Part shown: in pieces, positions 1 through 8,691 of the stretch
Layout: every line of letters starts with the position of its first letter
Position numbering within the stretch: position 1 is the stretch's first letter
Program-made: the position numbers and the translations under genes
The notes under the pieces: model-generated
The model's database searches: none
Told to the model about the DNA's origin: nothing
What the model saw: only the letters and a program-made list of their open reading frames with translations
Source of the DNA: Massilia sp. MS-15
GTDB taxonomy: Bacteria; Pseudomonadota; Gammaproteobacteria; Burkholderiales; Burkholderiaceae_D
NCBI RefSeq assembly: GCF_020176695.1
Contig: NZ_JAIWIA010000011.1
Span: 1-62,341 of the forward strand
Direction: 5' to 3'
DNA length: 62,341 nucleotides

Positions 1-89
1 CGCCCAAACTAAGCTTAGTATCTAACAATGCGCCAAAGAGTCAAGCCCGGCAATCTGTCCGGATAGCGAGTTCATTGCGGAGGTGTTTG

Positions 90-572
90 ATGCCAGACCG
101 TCTTCAACCGACTCAGCTGCAAACGCTGTCCCCACAGGAGAAACTGGCCCAGGCCAAGGAAAATGCCCGGGACATGACGCAGGGACGCCAGCCTGGCGCG
201 GCACCGACGAGGGTCAGGGCCTCCAGCCCCGGTCCCGCCCTCAGACCGCCGGGGGTGGGCGCGCCGGGACCGGGCATGATCACACCGCCCCCCGTCCAAC
301 ACGCGCCGGTGGCGCCGGTACAGCAAGCTCCTGTTAGCCTGAAGCAATCCTTTGGCACGGCGGCCCAGCTATCGCCGCCAAAGCAGGCCCAGGGGCAGTC
401 GAAAGCGCAGGCACAGGCACATACCGCCTCACCACGCCAGGCCTTCGCCCAGGCTGCCGCGCCGGATTCGCCACGCAAGGCGGCATTTGCACGAGCGGCT
501 GCACAAGGCCAGAGCCGTGCACAGCAGGGCCATGTACAGGGTAGAAGTCGTGGCGGCCGGGCCCAGACCTGA
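90..572 (+). CDS. Low-complexity Pro/Ala/Gln-rich hypothetical protein
   Basis: No family is recognised. The 160-residue product is mostly Ala, Gln, Pro, Arg and Ser and has no predicted membrane segment or signal peptide, so it is probably disordered. The ATG at 90 is chosen because GGAGG lies six bases upstream, whereas the in-frame ATG at 75 has no such site. The C-terminal half repeats short Ala-Gln-Gly-Gln motifs and ends in an Arg/Gly-rich tail, which could bind nucleic acid or acidic proteins; that is inference. It precedes the VWA/phosphatase/kinase genes on the same strand with a 198-base gap, so it may be an accessory to that system, but an unrelated gene is equally possible. Confidence 0.6.
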   Translation: MPDRLQPTQLQTLSPQEKLAQAKENARDMTQGRQPGAAPTRVRASSPGPALRPPGVGAPGPGMITPPPVQHAPVAPVQQAPVSLKQSFGTAAQLSPPKQAQGQSKAQAQAHTASPRQAFAQAAAPDSPRKAAFARAAAQGQSRAQQGHVQGRSRGGRAQT

Positions 573-770
573 CGCTGCCTACCCTTGCAGGCAGCACGCA
601 TGCGCCCCCTGGCTTGTCGTTCGTTCGCCAAAGACCTTGTCTGGCCGGCCCCGCGCCAGGCGCGGAAGCATCCAGGATCGCGCGAAAAGAAAGGCCCCGG
701 GCGTTCGCCCTGAACGCCACCGGGCGCCGCAGACCGTGTCGCCGACATCCTTTTTCTGAAGGAGATTGTC
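573..770 (+). other. Intergenic stretch with a short hairpin before the TerY gene
   Basis: A 7-bp inverted repeat (GCTGCCT at 574-580, AGGCAGC at 589-595, 8-base loop) lies just after the stop of the low-complexity gene. No T-run follows, so it is a weak terminator candidate at best. No convincing ORF is present. The end of the gap carries AAGGAGA at 760-766, the ribosome binding site of the next gene. Confidence 0.4.
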
Positions 771-1478
771 ATGTCCGAGCATGAAGAAGTGTCAGCGTCG
801 GAAATCCCGGATATCGATGCGGAACTGCAGATCAATGGCGCCCAGCGCTCGCCCTGCGTCCTGCTGCTCGATACCTCGACGTCGATGAAGAATTTTGGAC
901 GGATCGATTCGCTCAATGCGGCCCTGAAGCAGTTCGAACAGAAGATCAAGACCGACGAAACAATCAGCCAGCAGGTACTTCTGAACGTCATCTCGTTCGG
1001 CGGAAAGGTCTGTGCAGGCGATGACTGGGTGTCCGCCGCGTCGTTCAAGGCGCCGGTGCTGGAAGCGGACGGCATGACCCCGATGGGCGAGGCGATGACG
1101 GTGGCGCTGGCCGCGGTCGAGGACATCCGCGGCAAGCTGCGCGCGGAAGGCATTCCCTACACCAAGCCCTGGATCTTCCTGGTCTCCGATGGCGCGCCCA
1201 ACGACCAGGGCTGGCAGCAGGCCGCCGCCGAGTCGCGCGCCCAGGCCGAGGCGCGCAAGGTGGTGGTCTGGCCGATCGCTGTCCCACCGGAAGCCGATGC
1301 GGCCGCGCTGCAGTTGTTCGCCGCGCGCAATATGAACGTCTATGCGATCGATGAGTCGGACTTCCACGAATTCTTCAGCTGGCTGTTCACCAGCCTGGGC
1401 GCGGTGTCACGCAGCCGCTCGGGCGCAGGCGACCTGCAGCTGCGCGCGCCTGGCCCGGTCGTGTCGGTGCCACTCTGA
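771..1478 (+). CDS. TerY-like von Willebrand factor A domain protein
   Basis: This 235-residue protein is almost entirely one VWA domain of the TerY type, a metal-dependent protein-interaction module. The MIDAS motif DTSTS lies at about residues 34-38, the second metal-contact loop (GMTPMGEA) near 101-108 and the third (SDG) near 139-141, so metal binding looks intact. The start is supported by AAGGAGA about five bases upstream. It is followed on the same strand by a PP2C-like phosphatase and a kinase, the arrangement described for TerY triads linked to tellurite and stress-response systems. The VWA protein probably acts as the scaffold whose state is set by the kinase/phosphatase pair; that role is inference. 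No terB, terC, terD or terZ gene is visible here. Confidence 0.88.
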   Translation: MSEHEEVSASEIPDIDAELQINGAQRSPCVLLLDTSTSMKNFGRIDSLNAALKQFEQKIKTDETISQQVLLNVISFGGKVCAGDDWVSAASFKAPVLEADGMTPMGEAMTVALAAVEDIRGKLRAEGIPYTKPWIFLVSDGAPNDQGWQQAAAESRAQAEARKVVVWPIAVPPEADAAALQLFAARNMNVYAIDESDFHEFFSWLFTSLGAVSRSRSGAGDLQLRAPGPVVSVPL

Positions 1479-1486
1479 GCCGCATC

Positions 1487-2287
1487 ATGGCGGCATACGC
1501 CTATGTGGGCCAGCACGCAGCCTCCTTCGACGCTGGGCATTGGCGTTCGCTGGCGGTGTCGGTCACCGGGCCGTATCACCAGCGCCATGACCTGTCCTGC
1601 GAGGATGCGGCCGGCGCGGCCACCGATGGCCGCTGGCTGGTGGCCATGGTCTGCGATGGCGCGGGCAGCGCGCAGGAAGCCCGACGCGGCGCGGAACTCG
1701 TGGCGCAGCGCGTGCCGGCCGGCCTGCTGCAAGCCGCAGTGGAGAGCAAGGGCAGGCGGATCCGGACCCTGGTCAGGCAGCAGCTCGACGCCGCGCGCCG
1801 CGAGCTGTCCCATACGGCCGAGGCCGCCGAATTGCCGATCTCGGCCTTTGCGACGACCGTGGTGGGCCTGGTTGCCAGGGGATCCCATGCCGTCCTGTTC
1901 CAGATTGGCGACGGCGCTGCCGTCGCCTTTGCGGACAGCGGTACGCCCTGCGCCGTCCTGGCAGCCGCGGAGCAAGAATACGCGAATGAAACCTACTTCC
2001 TCACCGACCACAGCTGGAATGACTCCCTGCGCTTCATGGCGGTGCGCACGCTGCGTGCCTGCCTGCTGATGTCCGATGGGGTGACGCCGTTCGCGCTCGA
2101 GAGTGGCGGCATCAAGCGCAGCTTCGTCGATCCGGTGCTGGCCTGTCTCGACCGGCATCCGGCCGGGCCGGCCGGAGAGGCCCTCAAAAGACTCCTGAGC
2201 AGCGAGCAAGCCGGGCGCCAGGTGGGCGACGACAAGACCCTGCTCTGGGCCAGCCTGGCGGCGGGACATGATGATTCGCCGCCATGA
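1487..2287 (+). CDS. PP2C-like serine/threonine protein phosphatase
   Basis: The 266-residue product has the metal-binding signatures of PP2C phosphatases: CDGAGS near residues 56-61, IGDG near 140-143, MSDGV near 195-199 and a C-terminal DDKT near 248-251. It would remove phosphate from Ser/Thr residues in the cytoplasm. It starts eight bases after the VWA gene and its end overlaps the kinase start by four bases (ATGA), so the three are very likely translationally coupled. The usual DGMGG core is replaced by DGAGS, as is common in the divergent phosphatases of TerY triads. Its substrate is probably the adjacent kinase or VWA protein (inference). Confidence 0.85.
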   Translation: MAAYAYVGQHAASFDAGHWRSLAVSVTGPYHQRHDLSCEDAAGAATDGRWLVAMVCDGAGSAQEARRGAELVAQRVPAGLLQAAVESKGRRIRTLVRQQLDAARRELSHTAEAAELPISAFATTVVGLVARGSHAVLFQIGDGAAVAFADSGTPCAVLAAAEQEYANETYFLTDHSWNDSLRFMAVRTLRACLLMSDGVTPFALESGGIKRSFVDPVLACLDRHPAGPAGEALKRLLSSEQAGRQVGDDKTLLWASLAAGHDDSPP

Positions 2288-4410
2288 ACCCTCTGGTCGC
2301 ACTGGATGCCCATGGACGGAACACCCGGACTGTGCGCGCGGGCAAGGAACTCAAGCGGGGAGGCGAGGGTACCATCCATGCCGATGCCGACCGCGATGAC
2401 TATGTCCTCAAGCTGTTCGCCGAACCGACTCCCGAGCGGCAGCGCAAGGTGCGTGCCATGCTGCGCAATCCCCCACGGTGCCAGGTGCAGCGCCAGCCGG
2501 ACGGCGAGATCATTCAGATCGCCTGGCCCCAGGAAGCGCTGAGCGACGGGCGCGGGGCCATCCTCGGCTTTTCCATGCGTCGCGTGGACATGGCGCGGAC
2601 CGTGCCGCTGAACGCCTGGTATAACAGCAAATCGCGCGAACGCCACCTCCTGAGCAACGACGACCGCATGCGCATCTACCTCGCGCGCAACCTGGCGGCC
2701 GTGATGGAGCACGTGCACGAGGCCGGCCACTCGGTGATCGACCTGAAGCCGGAAAATGTCCTGTCCTACCGCGACGGGGGCTTTGTCTGCCTGCTCGATT
2801 GCGATGGCTTCGCCGTCCGCCATGGCGAAGAATATTACCCGGCGCTGGTGGCAACCAGTGAGTACACGGCGCCCGAACTGCTCGCAGCCCAGGTCGCGCC
2901 CAGCCAGTACGACCAGTCGCAGGACTTGTTCGCGCTGGCCCTCCTCGTCTTCAACCTGCTGGACAACGGGCGCGGGCCGGCCGGCAACGGGCCCGGGGTG
3001 CCGGAATCGCTGACCGAGCGCTTCGCGCAAAGCCTGTTCTACCTGGATCCTTCGCTGAACCTGGCTGCGCCCGAGCGCAGCCATCACCGCTTCTTTCCCG
3101 ACAAAACGCTCGACATGTTCCGGTGCGCCTTTTGCAAGGGTCAGGTGCGTCCCAGCGCGGCGATGTGGCGGCAGCACCTGGAAGCCGTGATCGGCGCGCT
3201 GGTGCCGTGCCCCAACAATGGCGAGCACTGGCACTACGGCAAAGGTTGCCCATGGTGTGCAGCGCCAATCCAGCGCCCAGCGCCGAAGCCGCTACAGCTC
3301 CCAGCGCCGAAGCCGGTACAGCTCCCCACCCCTCCGACGCCGACTCCGACTCCGCCTCCGCCCCCGCCTCACCCGCCGTGGCCCGTGCCGCGCTGGCTGG
3401 TCATGATCCTGGTCGCGGTGGGAACGATCGTGGGGACGCGGCTGTTCATCGCCGGCTGGTCGGGCCCGGCGTCCGGCACCGACGATCCTGGCAAGGCGGG
3501 CGGCGCGGCGTTGGCGGCCCCAGCGCGCACAGCCACCACGGACAGTGCAAGCGTGCAGCCGCCGCCCCCACGGGAGCCAGCTCCGCCCGCGCCGCTTCAG
3601 CCGCTCCCGCAGCCACCTGCCGTGCCGACCGAGGCCATGTATCAACAGGTTGCCGCCGCGCTATTCGCCTCGAAGAATGCGCACTGGGAGGGGATCGACG
3701 CACCGCTTGCGCGGCTGGCGCGCATGGAAGGGCTGCCCGATGGTGATCGGCAACTGGCGCGCGGCGCCAACGAGCAAGGGCTGAGGCTCTACCGTGAGGG
3801 CAATTACGCAGCCGCCGTCAACGCGCTGCTGCAAGGGGTGGCGGCCGCCCCCGCCGATGTCGAGACGAGGCACAACCTGGCGCGCGCGCAAATCCAGGCA
3901 GGCATGGCCAGACAAGCGCTCGACAACGCGGTGCTGACGATCGCCGCCGTACCGCGTGAGCCCATTGCCTGGGTCACACTGGCGCATGTGCGGGCGCGCC
4001 AGGGAGAAGCGGCGGACGCGCGCGCCGCGATGCGCACCGCCCTGTACCTGTCGCCTCAGCGCATGTCGCTGGCCCTGCAGCTGGAGCGCTTCTTGTATAA
4101 CCAGCCGGAAGACGGCTTCCGCGACATCGTCATGCAGGTCCTGGAGGATGCGGCGAACATCCCCGCGCAGGGAGCCCCGGTGGCGCCGCCGGCGGCCCCG
4201 GTGCCCTTGGCCGACAAGCCCGACAGCCAGCCGTGTGCGGCGCTGCTTGAGCAGGGAACGCGCGCCCTGGCTGACAACAACTACGACGGCGCGATGGACA
4301 TCGCCCGTGGCGAAGCTGCGCGCGCCTACGGCTGCGGGGGGCTGGAAGACCTGTACCACGCGGCGCGCCAGGCCAAGGACCGTGCGCGGCAGTCAGTCGT
4401 GATCCAGTAA
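2284..4410 (+). CDS. Serine/threonine kinase fused to Cys cluster, membrane segment and TPR region
   Basis: A 708-residue multidomain protein. The N-terminal 280 residues are a protein kinase: Gly loop GGEGT (26-30), catalytic Lys in VLKLF (about 43), loop VIDLKPENV (151-159) with the Asp, Lys and Asn retained but the preceding HR of the classical HRD replaced, DCDGF in place of DFG (172-176), and APE (196-198). Cys residues near 281, 284, 309, 322 and 325 suggest a zinc-binding module. A Pro-rich linker (about 332-368) leads to one transmembrane helix near 371-392, then an Ala/Pro-rich stretch and TPR-like helices from about 485 to 620. The kinase would be cytoplasmic and the TPR part across the membrane. 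It is the third member of the TerY triad. Confidence 0.85.
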   Translation: MNPLVALDAHGRNTRTVRAGKELKRGGEGTIHADADRDDYVLKLFAEPTPERQRKVRAMLRNPPRCQVQRQPDGEIIQIAWPQEALSDGRGAILGFSMRRVDMARTVPLNAWYNSKSRERHLLSNDDRMRIYLARNLAAVMEHVHEAGHSVIDLKPENVLSYRDGGFVCLLDCDGFAVRHGEEYYPALVATSEYTAPELLAAQVAPSQYDQSQDLFALALLVFNLLDNGRGPAGNGPGVPESLTERFAQSLFYLDPSLNLAAPERSHHRFFPDKTLDMFRCAFCKGQVRPSAAMWRQHLEAVIGALVPCPNNGEHWHYGKGCPWCAAPIQRPAPKPLQLPAPKPVQLPTPPTPTPTPPPPPPHPPWPVPRWLVMILVAVGTIVGTRLFIAGWSGPASGTDDPGKAGGAALAAPARTATTDSASVQPPPPREPAPPAPLQPLPQPPAVPTEAMYQQVAAALFASKNAHWEGIDAPLARLARMEGLPDGDRQLARGANEQGLRLYREGNYAAAVNALLQGVAAAPADVETRHNLARAQIQAGMARQALDNAVLTIAAVPREPIAWVTLAHVRARQGEAADARAAMRTALYLSPQRMSLALQLERFLYNQPEDGFRDIVMQVLEDAANIPAQGAPVAPPAAPVPLADKPDSQPCAALLEQGTRALADNNYDGAMDIARGEAARAYGCGGLEDLYHAARQAKDRARQSVVIQ
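3277..3324 (+). repeat. 24-bp tandem duplication in the Pro-rich linker of the kinase
   Basis: Two adjacent 24-bp units (3277-3300 and 3301-3324) differ at one base and encode PAPKPLQL and PAPKPVQL. They sit where the linker changes from the Cys cluster to a Pro/Thr stretch, so linker length is likely variable between strains. Confidence 0.8.
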
Positions 4411-4428
4411 ACGATCAGGAGGATTGTG

Positions 4429-5145
4429 ATGAAACCCTTGCGCGTGCTGTTGCTTGCTTGTCTTGCGGTCGCCTTGCACGGCTGCGAATCGATGCCGCTC
4501 GATGGCTTGCTGGGACCGCCCATTGCTGCGCGGCCAGTCGCGGGCCCGGCACCGGCCTGCAATCCCGCCGCGCTTGGCATGAGCGCCGCCGCGCTGTGCG
4601 GCGCGACGGCGCCGGGCGGCCGGCGGGGCCGTGACAGCGCCGCCTGCGCGGCTGCGGTAGCCAGTGCCTGCCAGCTCGCGAACAGCTACCAGTCGCAGCA
4701 GCTGCGCAGCGCCCGGCAGACCGAGGCCGAGTACCGCAGCCGCAACCGGGAACTTCCTGCGCGCGCGACGGTGCTCTCCTACCGGTCGTCGCTGTCGCCG
4801 TCGGGCACGTTGCGCCGCGGGCAGGCAGTTACCGTGACCTCAACCATCCTGGCCATCCCCGGACGTTACGATCGCGGCATCCTGATCGAAGAGGAGGTGG
4901 GCCTGGTCGACGCCAGGGGTGAGCGCTGGGGTACGCCAGTGAAGAAAGTGGCCAACACGGAGGGGCAGGCCGGCGAGTTCCGCACCGTCTTCACGATTCC
5001 GATCCTGGAGGGCTTCGCCCGTGGGACCTATTACGTGCGGCGCACCCTGTACGTCAACGGCGCCGCGGTAAAAAGCGATACGTCGGGGACGCGCTTCGAG
5101 GTAGCCTGGCAGCTGGCAGTGCCCCAGGTCTGGCACACTGCTTAG
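4429..5145 (+). CDS. Hypothetical lipoprotein
   Basis: The N-terminus (MKPLRVLLLACLAVALHGC) is a lipoprotein signal peptide with lipobox LHGC, so the mature protein should be lipidated at about Cys19. The ATG at 4429 has AGGAGG six bases upstream and is preferred to the in-frame GTG at 4426. The mature 220 residues contain a Cys-bearing Ala/Gly-rich first part and a C-terminal region of beta-like sequence ending in a conserved-looking TSGTRFEV motif; no family is named with confidence. It follows the kinase by 18 bases and probably shares its mRNA, suggesting an envelope partner for the periplasmic TPR region (inference). Confidence 0.75.
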   Translation: MKPLRVLLLACLAVALHGCESMPLDGLLGPPIAARPVAGPAPACNPAALGMSAAALCGATAPGGRRGRDSAACAAAVASACQLANSYQSQQLRSARQTEAEYRSRNRELPARATVLSYRSSLSPSGTLRRGQAVTVTSTILAIPGRYDRGILIEEEVGLVDARGERWGTPVKKVANTEGQAGEFRTVFTIPILEGFARGTYYVRRTLYVNGAAVKSDTSGTRFEVAWQLAVPQVWHTA

Positions 5146-5292
5146 TTAAAGCAGGAGCAAGCAATACTGATTGCGTTTTGATCTGTGTCAAAGATTTTAA
5201 TGATCTTGGAGAACAGACTGGCGCTAGTTCCCGTATTGTCGCCCTGGGCCGCAATGGCGGGGCCAACGCATCCTTCGCCCCTCGAGGCCAGC

Positions 5293-5730
5293 ATGTACAA
5301 GCGCATCCTGCTTCCGACCGATGGATCGGAGGCCACCCGCCGAGCCGTCGCGTACGGCATCGGCTTTGCCCGCGCCATTGGGGCCGGGGTGGTCGCCATG
5401 ACCGTCAGCGCGCCCGTGCGCCTGGTCGCCGCCGACGGCGAGATGCCCATCGGGACCGCGGACCAGTACGCGGCCGCATGCCGCAGGGCCGCGCAGCGCC
5501 TGCTCGACGAGGTTCGGGCGCAGGCGCAGGCCGCCGGCCTTGACTGCAGCGCCGTGCAGATCGTGTCCGACGACGTGCACGAGGCGATCCTGCGCGCCGC
5601 GCGCGAACACGGGTGCGACTTGATCTTGATGGCCTCGCACGGCAGGCGCGGCTTCAAGGCGCTAATGCCCGGCAGCGTAACCCAGAAGGTGCTGGTCCAC
5701 AGCACGATCCCGGTGCTGGTATATCGCTAA
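5293..5730 (+). CDS. Universal stress protein (UspA family)
   Basis: A 145-residue single-domain Usp starting MYKRILLPTDGS, the standard first strand of the fold. The start at 5293 gives the family's usual length; the longer in-frame version from 5185 adds 36 residues unlike the family. The C-terminal nucleotide-binding motif G-x2-G-x9-G-S is almost complete (ASHG, nine residues, then GS), with the first Gly replaced by Ala. It lies 24 bases before a second Usp gene. Usps help survival under starvation, oxidative or low-oxygen stress; the specific signal cannot be read from sequence. Confidence 0.88.
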   Translation: MYKRILLPTDGSEATRRAVAYGIGFARAIGAGVVAMTVSAPVRLVAADGEMPIGTADQYAAACRRAAQRLLDEVRAQAQAAGLDCSAVQIVSDDVHEAILRAAREHGCDLILMASHGRRGFKALMPGSVTQKVLVHSTIPVLVYR

Positions 5731-5754
5731 CGCAACACTAGAAAGGAGATGTCC

Positions 5755-6222
5755 ATGTACAGCCGCATCCTGGTCCCGACCGACGGTTCGCCCCTGGCCG
5801 AGGCCGCCGCCGATGCTGCCATCGAGCTGGCGCGGGCCGGCGCCGGCACCATCGTCGCGCTAGCCGTCGCCGTGCCAGAACCCGCGTTCCAGTCACTGGA
5901 AGGGGCGGTCGCCTACGATCCGGGGCTGCAGGTCGAGGTCCTGCTGGCACGTGCGCGCCAGGATGCGGCGGCGGTCGGCGCCCGCGCGCGCGAGGCCGGC
6001 ATCGCGTGCACCGAACTGGCTTGCAATGCGCTCGACGCCGCCGAGACCATCGCCGATACCGCCCGCGAGCAGGGCTGCGACCTGATCGTCATGGGTTCGC
6101 ACGGACGGCGCGGCTTGAGCCGCCTGCTGGCCGGCAGCGTCACCCAGGCCGTGCTGGCCTGCGCACCGGTACCGGTCATGGTGCTGCGTCCGCCCGCTGG
6201 CGGCACCCGGGCGGCGGCCTAG
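5755..6222 (+). CDS. Universal stress protein (UspA family), second copy
   Basis: A 155-residue Usp paralogue of its upstream neighbour (MYSRILVPTDGS start). It has a complete ATP-binding motif GSHG-x9-GS near the C-terminus. The ATG at 5755 is chosen because AAAGGAG (5742-5748) is six bases upstream, while the ATG at 5749 directly abuts that site. Its stop overlaps by four bases, tail to tail, with the end of the isomerase gene on the other strand, so the two transcripts must be terminated inside each other's coding ends. Confidence 0.9.
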   Translation: MYSRILVPTDGSPLAEAAADAAIELARAGAGTIVALAVAVPEPAFQSLEGAVAYDPGLQVEVLLARARQDAAAVGARAREAGIACTELACNALDAAETIADTAREQGCDLIVMGSHGRRGLSRLLAGSVTQAVLACAPVPVMVLRPPAGGTRAAA

Positions 6223-6863
6223 TCGGCGTCCGGCTGCAGGTCGGGCCGCGCCCTGGCGAAGGCGTCCAGGGCCTCGCAGCGGATGCCGATGTTGGCGATG
6301 GTCGGGAAGGCCGACAGGTCGCAGTCGAAGCGGCGCGCGTTGTACAGCTGCGGTACCAGGCAGCAGTCGGCCATGGTCGGCTGGTCGCCGTGGCAGAACA
6401 GGCCGGTGTCCGGGCTGGACTCCAGCTGGCGCTCCAGTGCCGCCAGGCCCAGGCCCACCCAGTGCCGGTACCAGGCGTTCTTCTGCTGGTCCGACACGCC
6501 CAGTTCCGCGCTCAGGTATTTCAGCACGCGCAGGTTGTTGATCGGGTGGATGTCGCAGGCGATCGCCTGGGACAGCGCGCGCACCCGGGCGCGGCCGGCC
6601 GGGTCGGGCGGCAGCAGGGCTTGGCCGGGCCGGGTCTCGTCGAGGTACTCGATGATCGCCAGCGACTGGGTCAGCACCACGCCGTCGTCCTCCAGCACCG
6701 GCAGCAGGTGCTGGGGATTCAGGGCGTCGAAGGCGGGCGCGAACTGCCCGCCGCCGTTCTTCGACAGGTGCACGTAGGATTCCTCGGCGGCCAGTCCCTT
6801 CAGGTTCAGGGCGATGCGCACCCGGTAGGAGGCCGAGCTGCGGTAGTAGGTATGCAGCTTCAT
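6219..6863 (-). CDS. Zeta-class GST-like isomerase (maleylpyruvate or maleylacetoacetate isomerase)
   Basis: A 214-residue glutathione-S-transferase of zeta type. The N-terminal SSASYRVRIALNLKG matches the glutathione-binding region of maleylacetoacetate/maleylpyruvate isomerases, and CDIHPINNLRVLKYL and TMADCCLVPQ are typical of the helical domain. It would use glutathione to convert maleylpyruvate, the ring-cleavage product of gentisate, to fumarylpyruvate. That assignment over maleylacetoacetate rests on context: it is the last gene of an operon with gentisate dioxygenase and a fumarylpyruvate hydrolase-like protein, separated by only three bases from the latter. Confidence 0.88.
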   Translation of the reverse strand: MKLHTYYRSSASYRVRIALNLKGLAAEESYVHLSKNGGGQFAPAFDALNPQHLLPVLEDDGVVLTQSLAIIEYLDETRPGQALLPPDPAGRARVRALSQAIACDIHPINNLRVLKYLSAELGVSDQQKNAWYRHWVGLGLAALERQLESSPDTGLFCHGDQPTMADCCLVPQLYNARRFDCDLSAFPTIANIGIRCEALDAFARARPDLQPDAD

Positions 6864-6866
6864 GCC

Positions 6867-7577
6867 TCACACCACCTTCACGCTGATCGGGCTCAGGCCG
6901 GCCACGCTGCCCACCATGGTCTGGCCGGGGAGCACCGCGCCCACGCCTTCCGGCGTGCCGGTCATGATCAGGTCGCCCGGACGCAGTTCGAACAGGGTCG
7001 AGAGCTGGGCGATGGTCTCGTTCACGTTCCAGATCAGTTTCGACAGGTCGCTGCTCTGCACGGTCTTGCCGTCCACCGTGAGGGCGATCGCGCCGGCGGC
7101 CAGCTCGCCGCTGTCGGCCAGCGGCGTGATCGGTCCGATCGGCGCCGAATAGTCGAAGGCCTTGCCGATCTCCCAGGGGCGGCCCTGTTCGCGCATGCGC
7201 ATCTGCAGGTCGCGCCGGGTCATGTCCAGGCCGACGGCGTAGCCGAAGATGTGGCTGGCCGCGTCTTGCACGGCGATGTCGCGCCCCCCCTTGCCGATCG
7301 CGACCACCAGCTCGATCTCGTAGTGGTAGTTCTCGGTGCGCGGCGGGTAGGGAATGGCGGCGTCCACGCCGGCGGCCACCGGGACCACCGATTCGGCATC
7401 GTTCGGCTTGCAGAAGAAGAAGGGCGGTTCGCGGTCCGGGTCGAAGCCCATCTCGCGGGCATGCGCGGCGTAGTTGCGGCCGACGCAGTAGATGCGGCGT
7501 ACCGGGAAGGCGGCCGCGTTGCCGTTGACGGGCAGGCCGACGATGGCCTGGGCGGGGAAGAGGAAGAGGTCGCTCAT
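6867..7577 (-). CDS. Fumarylpyruvate hydrolase (FAH family)
   Basis: A 236-residue FAH-superfamily enzyme. The metal-ligand region YHYEIELVVAIGK, the Asp in GLDMTRRDLQ and the C-terminal MTGTPEGVG are all present. In the gentisate pathway it hydrolyses fumarylpyruvate to fumarate and pyruvate. The start at 7577 follows a 29-base gap from gentisate dioxygenase. Family members are hard to tell apart by sequence, so the substrate is inferred from the flanking dioxygenase and isomerase genes. It is distinct from the other FAH-fold proteins in the window, at 17900 and 29911. Confidence 0.88.
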   Translation of the reverse strand: MSDLFLFPAQAIVGLPVNGNAAAFPVRRIYCVGRNYAAHAREMGFDPDREPPFFFCKPNDAESVVPVAAGVDAAIPYPPRTENYHYEIELVVAIGKGGRDIAVQDAASHIFGYAVGLDMTRRDLQMRMREQGRPWEIGKAFDYSAPIGPITPLADSGELAAGAIALTVDGKTVQSSDLSKLIWNVNETIAQLSTLFELRPGDLIMTGTPEGVGAVLPGQTMVGSVAGLSPISVKVV

Positions 7578-7606
7578 GATGGGTTCTCGGATGGTTCCAG
7601 GTTCGG

Positions 7607-8671
7607 TTATTCGGGCAGGAATTCTTCGCGCAGCTGGCCCAGGGCCTGCAGCACGGGGCGGTCGGAAAAGCTGAACAGCACCACGTCCTCGTCGGCCTCC
7701 AGGGCCAGCGTGGCCCAGGACGGCACCACGAAGGTGTCGCGCGCGGCGAAGTCGAAACGCTGGCCGCCGATGACGGCGCGGCCGCTGCCCTCGACCACGC
7801 TGTACACGGTGCCGTCGGTGCTGCGGTGCGGCAGGCCGCGAAAGCGCGCCGGCAGCAGCTGCATGCAGGCGCCGATGGTCGGCATCGGGGCGCCGCCGGT
7901 CAGCGGGTTCACGTAGCGCAGCTTGACGCCCAGCCAGGCGTCGATCTCCTGCTGGCGGCGCAGGGTTTCCAGGGCTTCGCGCGAGCGCTCGTACGGATAG
8001 TTGAAGATCGGCGAGCTGCTGCCGCCGTGCACGTGGCGCACCGGCACCATGTTGTGGCCGTAGGCCGCCAGGCTGCGTCCTTCCGGACGGGCGATCGGCT
8101 GGCTGGCGCTGTCGCCGTTCTCGGCGAAGCCGCTGTTGAAGAAGCGGACCATCGGGATGTCGAGGCCATCGAGCCAGATCACGGGCTCGCTGACGCCGTC
8201 GATGCCGGGGTTGCCGTGGTCGTGCCAGGTCCAGGCCGGGGTCAGGATGAAGTCGCCCGGGTGCATCATGGTGCGTTCGCCGTCGACCGCCGTGTAGGCG
8301 CCCTTGCCCTCGACGATGAAGCGCAGCGCCGACTGGGTGTGGCGGTGCGAGGGCGCGACCTCGCCCGGCAGGATCAGCTGCAGGCCGGCGTACAGCGAGC
8401 GCGTGATCGCGGCGCTGCCGGGCAGGGCCGGGTTCTCCAGCACCAGCACGCGGCGCACGGCTTCCTCGGCGGTGATCACCTCGCCCGAACGCTTCAGGTG
8501 CGGGACGATGTCCTGGTAGCGCCACAGCGCCGCTGCATAGTCGGGCGCCGGCTGGCGCGGCACCAGGGTGTGCAGCGATTCCCACAGCGGGCTCAGGTTG
8601 TGGGCACGCATGTCCTGGTACAGCGCGCGGCGCGCTTCCTGGACCGCGTGCCGGGGCGGTTCGTTCTTCAT
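7607..8671 (-). CDS. Gentisate 1,2-dioxygenase
   Basis: A 354-residue bicupin enzyme that opens the ring of gentisate (2,5-dihydroxybenzoate) using Fe(II) and O2 to give maleylpyruvate. The N-terminal cupin carries [10 protein letters not shown] with the iron-binding His residues near 109 and 111 and WHDHGNPG near 150-157. Length and the motifs FNYPYER and [11 protein letters not shown] agree with authentic gentisate dioxygenases. It lies between the ring hydroxylase (20 bases upstream) and the FAH hydrolase, in pathway order. A second, shorter and more divergent member of the family is encoded at 30798-31805. Confidence 0.9.
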   Translation of the reverse strand: MKNEPPRHAVQEARRALYQDMRAHNLSPLWESLHTLVPRQPAPDYAAALWRYQDIVPHLKRSGEVITAEEAVRRVLVLENPALPGSAAITRSLYAGLQLILPGEVAPSHRHTQSALRFIVEGKGAYTAVDGERTMMHPGDFILTPAWTWHDHGNPGIDGVSEPVIWLDGLDIPMVRFFNSGFAENGDSASQPIARPEGRSLAAYGHNMVPVRHVHGGSSSPIFNYPYERSREALETLRRQQEIDAWLGVKLRYVNPLTGGAPMPTIGACMQLLPARFRGLPHRSTDGTVYSVVEGSGRAVIGGQRFDFAARDTFVVPSWATLALEADEDVVLFSFSDRPVLQALGQLREEFLPE

Positions 8672-8691
8672 GTTGGCGTCTCCTCGTATCG

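Noticed and set aside
113..1153. A 346-residue minus-strand ORF across the low-complexity and TerY genes
   Set aside because: It runs antisense to two genes with ribosome sites, has a shifting, repetitive composition and no family resemblance; it is a GC-rich shadow frame.
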